From Fuerstiella sp. (GTDB lineage Bacteria > Planctomycetota > Planctomycetia > Planctomycetales > Planctomycetaceae), in contig JAQWOH010000076.1 of NCBI GenBank assembly GCA_029245955.1, positions 113,051 to 177,050 on the forward strand: a stretch of 64,000 bases of DNA, read 5' to 3'. This document shows, piece by piece, positions 58,601 through 64,000 of this stretch; the first letter of the stretch is position 1; the number at the start of each line of letters is the position of its first letter. The translations under genes and the position numbers were made by a program. The notes under the pieces were generated by a model, which saw only the letters and a list, made by a program, of their open reading frames with translations, was not told the DNA's origin and did no database searches.

Positions 58601-58824
58601 CGAACTTCGGACCACCAGTGCATCGTTCCGGTCTCGAACTCCACAGCTCGACCCAGCTCCGGGTGAAACAGCCGTAACAGCAAGGGAATCTGCCCTGCGC
58701 CGGACAAAAGGGTGGGCGCAACGCCAACCATCAACAGGACAGTCATGCACCAACGGCCACGGTGGCCGCCGCGTGCTTCTGGTGAGTTGTGTTTTCTGTT
58801 TGCAGACTGCTGTGGCGAACGCAT
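55630..58824 (-). CDS. Very large AsmA/TamB-like envelope protein
   Basis: The 1064-residue protein (start ATG 58824) has an N-terminal membrane anchor (RWCMTVLLMVGVAPTLL) and then a long run of beta strands typical of AsmA/TamB-like proteins, with repeats of LxxGxLRxxPI, GxVxLxxxxxV and a C-terminal segment about RIPGLIxG-like: EVVAGGYYMTSRGGVGFNRELRLALEVPL. Such proteins span the periplasm in diderm bacteria and are linked to lipid transport to the outer membrane, so the product may serve this role in the planctomycete envelope. Annotation is by pattern; no catalytic residues are expected. Confidence 0.7.
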   Translation of the reverse strand: MRSPQQSANRKHNSPEARGGHRGRWCMTVLLMVGVAPTLLSGAGQIPLLLRLFHPELGRAVEFETGTMHWWSEVRLTDVVVSDLSVAMDEKSAIPMLTVDAVATRQPLWKLALSASRDIELRIHRPTLNVRVFDGTSNLEQTIRKLFPDNHISGETGVPAATFTVTEGRVRLLSEGRTSTAVTALSAISGQYANGSSTPGLPRISVTACFGESAAGAADQHTARYPEGVDPRIAATLNDLAGDYPQQPLRAGRLKSPTGAAFRPAFSLQLGAPEGSGDSQQLTIEARQLDLADLRPVIHRFLPDAVCRGTCSCRLQARILESTAGQGIAGRIQFLGEAVQWRQASWAADEFLDLDTITARGAVAVAADGILLQGLRVQSGIFNMDGDGEVRLSPADRVTQIHAVNGQQTRQRQSAVSEATAAAAGQVHLNGSIDLAAVCGMIPQTLKVSDDVVVDSGSLRFSCRMQRASPTAAMTSGKQKHGTQLQWQLLAETSLIQASRAGQPITVKSPMRVTAVGLARPGRVYMRRAKIDGNFGSIMADPVEGGIAVRGTFSPLRLWQDVRHLTQLPQPQIAGEVRLEVDVRRDGDVLNLHNVLLEASEVSVRSRLLTADLSRDLLQMMDGRLMVEGTTAAIKTMVSPWHQMPWLSENSRLVASLNAQPDQRLTLQAELRRYKQTARPESGVSEGRVDVSIIADRKTGAFVVERGLVELPGLRSKITGTLAVRHGLLTVHLSADTSYDLASLSTQVSGIPNAAVSVSGQGRDTFSVRGAPSLLTEADVVRFLARHVDSAKSDTLSITPISASGRIAWQGGKLYGLSIGPGAAAVELKSGRLRTDPIHCTVGSGQVDVMPQWDIAANRLQLAPGSRLQNLSLTEELCDEWLGYVAPMMAEATSVQGRFSARVHRFDYDFGQPEQSMVQAMLTVHSATAAPGPSLGQLFQLVSLLRKRNSSGTVTIELPSQGIPFEIRDGMVVHDGLEVVAGGYYMTSRGGVGFNRELRLALEVPLEQNGNGRENSVRVPILGTIDRPLLDTSGLLQNVGKQQIGNRIDEQIDRGLNGLLDKLQ

Positions 58825-59279
58825 GATCGAAGATTCGCTTGGGCGCAATGTAGCGCGAATCGTATAAGAATGACATTAGTCAGTATCGACAGACAGTCGC
58901 TTCCGCCTGGCATGTGTTGTTCTCAACAGGAATCGTAAAATGTCTGCAGGGCCAGCGAATCGATCCTGTCGGCCACAACGACGTCGGATTTCGGATTGGC
59001 GCGATTATTCCGCCTGTACGTATTTTCACCTGCGGGAAAAAGACCGCTACATGTGTCTCAACACACCAAAATAAGTTCAGCAGTGCGGGGAGCCCCCATA
59101 CCATTCCTGACGACTGTATTGGTCCTGCCCCTGCTGCCGGAGCTCAAAGCGGCAGGTAAATTCATTTGGTCAAAACCTGTGTTGATCTTCTGCGACGTTG
59201 CAACGACGACGTATTGTTCATGGCGATCCGCCGGAAATATGCCTGTGCGGTTTTGCGCTACCAGTCTGGACACAGCACA
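58825..59279. other. Divergent intergenic region
   Basis: About 455 bases between the AsmA-like gene (minus) and the REC-HD-GYP gene (plus). The frame of the latter runs open from 59166, but the first 38 residues are irregular and cysteine-rich, so I start it at ATG 59280. No recognisable site was found. Confidence 0.4.
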
Positions 59280-60755
59280 ATGCAGCACAATGACGAATTG
59301 CACGAAGGGTCAGTCCTTGACGAAATTCGTTCAACGATTGCTTCACTGAATGCAATCCGAGGCACTGAACCGTCAACGTTCGTATGCGCGCCTGCGTCTA
59401 ATCACATCGAAGTTGCTCCAGCGAACGCCAAGGCAGCAACTGATGAATCCGTAGCGTGGACGATCGCCGAAATTGCTCACGAGCAATCATCTGATGAAGG
59501 TTTTCACTCCGACGACCAGGACACTGAGCAGGCAGGATTCGGATACGAATCAGACTCCGTCGATGACAGTAGCGACCGGAAAGCGTTGCCCCGCCGTGTG
59601 AACACGACCGCGAAGATCATGATCGTGGACGACGAACCGCTCAACATCATGACGTTTCGCCAGTATCTGAAACTTGAGGGCTACCATCGTTTTGTGTCAA
59701 CGACAGATGCCAGTGAAGCATTGCAATTGGCGAAACGTGAAGTACCGGACGTAATCCTGCTGGACGTGCACATGCCCCGGATCAGCGGTCTGGATATTCT
59801 CAGAGTCATGGCACTGGACCCGGTTCTGCAGCACATTCCCGTCCTTGTCCTGACAGCGGCGACCGATCCAGCCATCCGAAAAAGTGCGTTGGACCTGGGC
59901 GCCAGCGATTTTCTGGCCAAACCAATTGACCCGAACGAGTTACTACCCAGAGTTCGTAATGCGGTCATACTGAAAAAACACTACGACATGCTGGCCAACG
60001 AAGCGGCTCGCCTTGAGCAGCAGGTCGAACGGCGTACCCGACAACTTGAGTCGACTCGGCAGCAGTTGATCCTCAGTCTCGCGCGGGCCGCCGAGCATCG
60101 GGATAACGACACCGGAAACCACGTTATTCGAGTTGGACGATATACCGCGATCATCGCTGAAGCGATGGGATATCCGACACAGAAGCTGCCGATGCTGGAA
60201 CAGGCAGCACAACTTCACGATGTCGGAAAAATTGGAATTCCCGATTCAATCCTGTTCAATCCCGGCAAGCTTGACCCGGATCAGTACGAACTGATGAAGC
60301 GGCACTGCGCCATCGGCCAGCAGATCATTAAACCCATCTCGGAAAAAGACTGGAAGATCCTCAAGACGCATACGCGAAAGGGAGAGAATCTGCTGCATAT
60401 TCGTTCCTCACCACTGTTGATGCTGGCGGCTCGGATTGCTCAGACTCATCATGAAAAATGGGACGGCTCCGGCTATCCGCTGGGTCTTGAAGCCAAGGAT
60501 ATCCCTCTGGAGGGGCGTATTGTCGCGGTGGCCGACGTCTTCGATGCTCTGTCCAGCGTTCGGCCATACAAGAAAGCGTTCTCTCGTCAGAAGTGCTTTG
60601 AAATCATGGAAGAGGGCAGGGGAAAACACTTCGACTCAGCTGTACTGGACGCTTTCTTCCAACAGTCTCAGAAGATTGTTGAGACGCAACTGCTGTTGAT
60701 GGACGACGAAACGAATCTGTTTGGACGTGAATTTTCCGAATATCCGAAAGAATGA
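59280..60755 (+). CDS. Response regulator with HD-GYP output domain
   Basis: The 491-residue protein (ATG 59280) has a receiver domain (about 110-225) with phosphoacceptor Asp162 in VILLDVHMP and Lys214 (FLAKPID), an acidic, serine-rich 100-residue N-terminus, a coiled helix (about 235-262) and an HD-GYP domain. The HD pair is at 313-314 (LHDVGKIGIPD), a second HH at 390-391 and the GYP motif in DGSGYP. HD-GYP enzymes hydrolyse the second messenger cyclic di-GMP, so phosphorylation probably controls this signal. A partner histidine kinase is not next to it. Confidence 0.93.
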   Translation: MQHNDELHEGSVLDEIRSTIASLNAIRGTEPSTFVCAPASNHIEVAPANAKAATDESVAWTIAEIAHEQSSDEGFHSDDQDTEQAGFGYESDSVDDSSDRKALPRRVNTTAKIMIVDDEPLNIMTFRQYLKLEGYHRFVSTTDASEALQLAKREVPDVILLDVHMPRISGLDILRVMALDPVLQHIPVLVLTAATDPAIRKSALDLGASDFLAKPIDPNELLPRVRNAVILKKHYDMLANEAARLEQQVERRTRQLESTRQQLILSLARAAEHRDNDTGNHVIRVGRYTAIIAEAMGYPTQKLPMLEQAAQLHDVGKIGIPDSILFNPGKLDPDQYELMKRHCAIGQQIIKPISEKDWKILKTHTRKGENLLHIRSSPLLMLAARIAQTHHEKWDGSGYPLGLEAKDIPLEGRIVAVADVFDALSSVRPYKKAFSRQKCFEIMEEGRGKHFDSAVLDAFFQQSQKIVETQLLLMDDETNLFGREFSEYPKE

Positions 60756-60769
60756 CGCTGGAGGCGCTG

Positions 60770-61552
60770 CTAACGTCCGTCCAGAACCCGCGCCAACACG
60801 GCCACTCGACAGGACTTCGCGCCATGTCGCCGGAGCATTCGGGCCGCCTCGCTGCATGTCGCTCCGGTCGTAACAACATCGTCGACCAGCAGAATGCGCC
60901 GTCCATCAACAACATGCCCGTCGCGGATACGGAACGAGTTCTTCTGGTTGTCGAAACGTCGCTGTACGGAAACACGTTTCTGTGGACGCGTGTGTCGTCT
61001 GCGTCGCAGGACATGTTCGTCAGCCCGCACGCCAAGCGCTTTCGCCAGTACTTCTGCAATAACGCTGGCGGGATTAAACCGACGACGCAGGCGCACCTGC
61101 CAGCTTTGGGGAATCGGGATCACCAGGTCGGCGTCGTAGTCACATAGTTCCTGACGCCGGGCACGGAACAGCAGATCAGACAATGATGCAGTTCCCGTGG
61201 TGGACAACGACCACTTTGTCGACAGCACCGCGTTTCGCAGCGCGTCTTCGTACATCCCAAGACACGTCAGCGAATCAAATCGAATCGGCTCGCGGCGACA
61301 GTGAACGCAGCCGCGTATTGCCGACGAATGTGGCCCCAGCGCAGCACCGCACCGGTCGCAACTGTGAGGAATTTCCGGTGCAAGTCGCATCCGGCACCAA
61401 AAGCAGAAGTTGCCTGCAGCACCACGACGGGACTCCTCGTCAGAACACTTGCACAGCTGGCACGCCCACGGAAAAACAAAATCGAGGGCTGCCTGGGAAA
61501 TAGAATCCCATGTCTTCGCCGCTGACCGCGATCGTGCCAAAATCCGGGACAT
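60770..61552 (-). CDS. ComF-family phosphoribosyltransferase-like protein
   Basis: The 260-residue protein has cysteine pairs for one or two zinc sites (CQLCKC, CFWC, CDRCG, CVHC) in the N-terminal third and the PRPP-binding motif RILLVDDVVTTGATC near residue 225-240. ComF-type proteins are associated with DNA uptake; the reaction is not known. It begins 8 bases after the stop of the thiamine fusion, so both are on one transcript. It converges on the HD-GYP gene (14 bases). Confidence 0.85.
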   Translation of the reverse strand: MSRILARSRSAAKTWDSISQAALDFVFPWACQLCKCSDEESRRGAAGNFCFWCRMRLAPEIPHSCDRCGAALGPHSSAIRGCVHCRREPIRFDSLTCLGMYEDALRNAVLSTKWSLSTTGTASLSDLLFRARRQELCDYDADLVIPIPQSWQVRLRRRFNPASVIAEVLAKALGVRADEHVLRRRRHTRPQKRVSVQRRFDNQKNSFRIRDGHVVDGRRILLVDDVVTTGATCSEAARMLRRHGAKSCRVAVLARVLDGR

Positions 61553-61559
61553 GTGGCAC

Positions 61560-63302
61560 TCACCCCTGTTCGAGTCGAACTGTGTCCGGAACCCTGGCGG
61601 CCGGACACAACAGCGCCTGCTTCAACTGTCGGGCAGCCTGCTCCGGATCGCCCGAAGCGATCACAGCATTGGACACCGCTACGCGCTGAGCACCGGCCTG
61701 CCGCGCTACATCAATGTTCGTAATATCAATTCCGCCAATCGCAAACCACGCTCGATCAGCCAACTCAGTCGCCTGGACAACGTATCGCGTGCCGGGAAAG
61801 CTGTCAAAGGACTTAGTGTCCGACCGGAAGACAGGCCCAACCCCCAGATAGTCAACATCCTGACTGTGCGCCTGCAAAAGCTGAGATCTGCTGTGGGTCG
61901 ACACCCCAACCAACATCGTTGGATCCAGTATTTGACGCGCCTCAGCGACCGTTGCGTCCTCCTGTCCGATATGGACCCCATCAGCGTCTGCCTTAATCGC
62001 GGCATCGCATCGGTCGTTCATAATGAATAACGCATCATGGGCCTTACAAGCACCTGCAATCCACCTGCCACGACGGACAATTTCCTCAAGTGGCAGTAAC
62101 TTTTCACGAAGCTGCACCACATCAGCACCGCCTGCCAACGACGTTTCGACAACGTCCCGCCAATGCAGGAAACAGTTCGATTCGCTGATCAAAACGCAGA
62201 GTCGTGCAGAGTCCAGTCGAGCCCTTCGCTGATACCGGGCCCGGAAGACTGCCGCACAATCATCTGCCCCCGCGGGGTTGAGACGCTGCTCAAGATCGTA
62301 GCTTTCATAACGTAGTTGTTTGATCTGTCCGGCAAACACCGGACTCAGCAGCTTCCCGAATTCTTCCAGACTGCGAAAGGACTCCTGAATGCGACGGGCG
62401 TTTGCGACCACAACATCGGCCAGCGACTGTCGACTGGCTTCCCCCGTCGTCGTAACCCCTGTTCCCGCGTCGGCAGCGATATTTCTGTAACTCACAAGGT
62501 CGGGAATCTCGCTCCGCAATTCTCTTTCGCACCCCACCACCGAATGACGCAGCTGCTTCAAAGCGCACGTTACATCTTCGTCACGGTGCACGAAGCGGGC
62601 AAAGTCCTCCAGCACACGAAGTCCTTCCCGCGCGCGATTCAGATTCGCATCAACAACCGCATGCACCCGGAGCAATGCATCGTCGGTCATGCCTTCAAAG
62701 CAATCGGGGGCCTCCGCCTGCGGAGCCGACAGCCCAATCGCTGCGGTCGGCGGTCTCCGTGGCGACAGCGAAGATGAGTCCGGATTCAGTTCGAAATCGA
62801 CCTCCAGTGCAGACGGCGAACTCTCCGAGGTCTCATGCCCCTGAAGTTGCTTCAGTAATAATGCAGTGTCCACGCCAACATCGGCAAGGACAACTTTCAC
62901 CGGTCCGTCAATCTCAACCATCGCCTGCAGCAGATGCTCACTGGAAACTTCCACGGCACCGTGTCCTCGGCGAGCGATCGTGAAGGCCCGATCGATAAGG
63001 GGCTGACACCACACACAGGTCAGAGCGCTATTGCGCATGTTCAGCGGCGAAATAAACTCATCCGCCGCAGCGGGAAGATCCTGCCGCTTTTCAGAGTCAG
63101 TGGACTGCAGACGGTGATCTGCAGAAAGCCGGAAATCAGATAACGTGATGCCCAGACCAGTCAGGCGCTGAGCTCCTAACGATTCCTCCGCCAGAAGGGC
63201 GGCGACCAGATGTCCGGGAGCTGGCGTTTTGTCCCAAATCGTCCGGGCACAGAATCGCTGCAGAATTCGTTCACAGGACGGCGTGATGGAATGATGTTGC
63301 AT
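61560..63302 (-). CDS. thiE: Clp-N / ThiD2 / ThiE fusion: thiamine phosphate synthesis
   Basis: The 580-residue protein (ATG 63302; GTG at 63383 would add 27 residues) has three parts. Residues 1-155 form a double Clp-N domain: SCERILQRFCARTIW...GHLVAALLAEE and LIDRAFTIARRG...VSSEHLLQAM. Residues about 210-345 match ThiD2, a HMP-P kinase often fused to ThiE (VDANLNRAREGLRVLEDFA, SLADVVVANARRIQESFRSL, EEFGKLL). Residues 365-575 are ThiE, which joins HMP-PP and the thiazole phosphate to make thiamine phosphate (VVQLREKLL, FIMNDRCDAA, DGVHIGQED, VGVSTHS, YLGVGPVF, FAIGGI). The Clp-N part is unexpected. It sits divergently beside clpC, which starts with the same domain. The domain assignment is strong; the reason for the fusion is unknown. 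Confidence 0.85.
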   Translation of the reverse strand: MQHHSITPSCERILQRFCARTIWDKTPAPGHLVAALLAEESLGAQRLTGLGITLSDFRLSADHRLQSTDSEKRQDLPAAADEFISPLNMRNSALTCVWCQPLIDRAFTIARRGHGAVEVSSEHLLQAMVEIDGPVKVVLADVGVDTALLLKQLQGHETSESSPSALEVDFELNPDSSSLSPRRPPTAAIGLSAPQAEAPDCFEGMTDDALLRVHAVVDANLNRAREGLRVLEDFARFVHRDEDVTCALKQLRHSVVGCERELRSEIPDLVSYRNIAADAGTGVTTTGEASRQSLADVVVANARRIQESFRSLEEFGKLLSPVFAGQIKQLRYESYDLEQRLNPAGADDCAAVFRARYQRRARLDSARLCVLISESNCFLHWRDVVETSLAGGADVVQLREKLLPLEEIVRRGRWIAGACKAHDALFIMNDRCDAAIKADADGVHIGQEDATVAEARQILDPTMLVGVSTHSRSQLLQAHSQDVDYLGVGPVFRSDTKSFDSFPGTRYVVQATELADRAWFAIGGIDITNIDVARQAGAQRVAVSNAVIASGDPEQAARQLKQALLCPAARVPDTVRLEQG

Positions 63303-63880
63303 GTGAGTAATGGCGTTCAGAAAGTAATTCTGAAAGTGCGGAATCAGAAAAGTATAAATCGTGTGAAGTCGCCGTAGTACCACAGAAAATGCTTCTCTAG
63401 GAAATACTCACGCATTGAAAAACAAGAACCCGGATCTCAGGGAATTCGGCTCAAACGGGGTTTTGCTGCAAATGGCTCTCTTGTCGCAGATTGCCCGCAT
63501 TCCTAGAATCCGGCACGGTATTCGCTTACAGGAACAATTGTGCATGTTGCTGTCATAGTGGCGTGTTAGTTTGCACGAGTTCTGCCGAAAGTATTGAAAC
63601 ACTCGCCTTTGAAGACGAGAGGGTGGATACCTCTCACCGGAACCGCTGGTATCAATGTAACCAACATCGTTGGAACCGGCATTGCCGCAACCAGCACCGT
63701 TGTAACCGACATCGTTGTTTCTCCAAAAGTCCCGACATAGTCACCGTTTTCCCGCCCAGCAAGGGTTTGGGCGCTAAACTACCAACAAACGAATTCCCGA
63801 CTCAAGTTAGTAAATCAGGCAGTTTGGCCATCGGACGGCGCAACTGCTCAATGAGAACACAAACGGAAGAGGAAACACCA
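63303..63880. other. Divergent region between the thiamine fusion and clpC
   Basis: About 580 bases with starts facing outward on both sides. It has a 4-unit tandem repeat (63659-63718). AGAGGA (63868-63873) is the clpC ribosome site. No RNA gene or family frame was seen. Confidence 0.45.
63659..63718. repeat. Four 15-bp tandem repeats upstream of clpC
   Basis: Units AACCAACATCGTTGG, AACCGGCATTGCCGC, AACCAGCACCGTTGT and AACCGACATCGTTGT run back to back, with consensus AACC-RR-CAYYG-YYG-N. A less exact piece (63641-63658) may be a fifth. Divisible by three, but with no gene reading through. Confidence 0.65.
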
Positions 63881-64000
63881 ATGTACGAACGCTTTACCGA
63901 TCGAGCCCGCAAGGTCATGCAGCTTGCAAACCAGGAAGCTCAGCGGTTCAACCACGAGTACATCGGGACTGAGCACATTCTTCTGGGCCTGGTCAAAGAG
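63881..64000 (+). CDS. clpC: ATP-dependent Clp protease ATPase ClpC (3' truncated)
   Basis: The first 40 residues (MYERFTDRARKVMQLANQEA, then a conserved EYIGTEHILLGLVKE) are the first Clp-N repeat of ClpC, the AAA+ partner of ClpP in many bacteria. A ribosome site AGAGGA lies seven bases before the ATG. The rest of the gene is beyond the window. Confidence 0.93.
   Translation, partial: MYERFTDRARKVMQLANQEAQRFNHEYIGTEHILLGLVKE

Noticed and set aside
63659..63718. CRISPR array
   Set aside because: The units are 15 bp and directly adjacent, without spacers.

Overview
The window reads as bacterial chromosome from a member of the Planctomycetota. The evidence is the set of families seen together: a DUF1549/DUF1553 protein paired with DUF1501, a protein made only of DUF1080 domains, a Tat-exported sulfatase, a CehA/McbA-type metallohydrolase, a DUF4159 protein, an ASPIC/UnbV-FG-GAP protein with TPRs, a YTV-type cysteine-rich wall protein, a eukaryote-like Ser/Thr kinase with a DWG motif, a TMTC-like membrane protein, and a ThiD2-ThiE fusion. 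No genus can be named from the sequence alone. No tRNA, rRNA, CRISPR array or complete insertion sequence was found.

Bases 1-13600 hold mostly exported, catabolic or surface genes: the 3' part of a gamma-glutamyltransferase with an extra C-terminal domain, a convergent aldehyde-dehydrogenase-like gene, the DUF1549/DUF1553-DUF1501 pair, a triple DUF1080 protein, a Kelch-like protein, a sialate O-acetylesterase and truD. Bases 13600-15100 are a decayed minus-strand gene (cyclophilin plus repeated beta-sandwich units) containing a 12-bp perfect palindrome. Next come a VKOR-DsbA fusion, about 1 kb without a clear gene but ending in a strong orphan terminator, a membrane protein, a metallohydrolase-GH3 pair and a convergent sulfatase.

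Bases 25000-32200 are a co-directional run: Ser/Thr kinase, M28 peptidase with PDZ, zinc alcohol dehydrogenase, DUF4159 protein and a methyltransferase. Bases 32300-37300 are on the minus strand: a two-gene membrane cassette with an unrecognised histidine-rich protein, and an ASPIC/UnbV gene whose N-terminal part is displaced by two compensating frameshifts. A TMTC-like membrane protein with TPR and leucine-rich repeats, an SGNH hydrolase, and a decayed secretin-like gene next to an EF-hand fragment follow (37800-42430).

Bases 42600-64000 are largely housekeeping: a UDP-sugar pyrophosphorylase of the UAP type, a DEAD-box helicase, a lipoprotein with an HEFTH metalloprotease motif, the YTV protein, clpX, groES-groEL (clpX and groEL converge on back-to-back terminators), a very large AsmA/TamB-like protein, a REC-HD-GYP regulator, a comF-like gene and a Clp-N/ThiD2/ThiE fusion. 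The last gene is the start of clpC, divergent from the fusion. The most unusual item is that fusion, because a double Clp-N domain, of the type found at the front of ClpC, is attached to two thiamine-synthesis domains right beside clpC.
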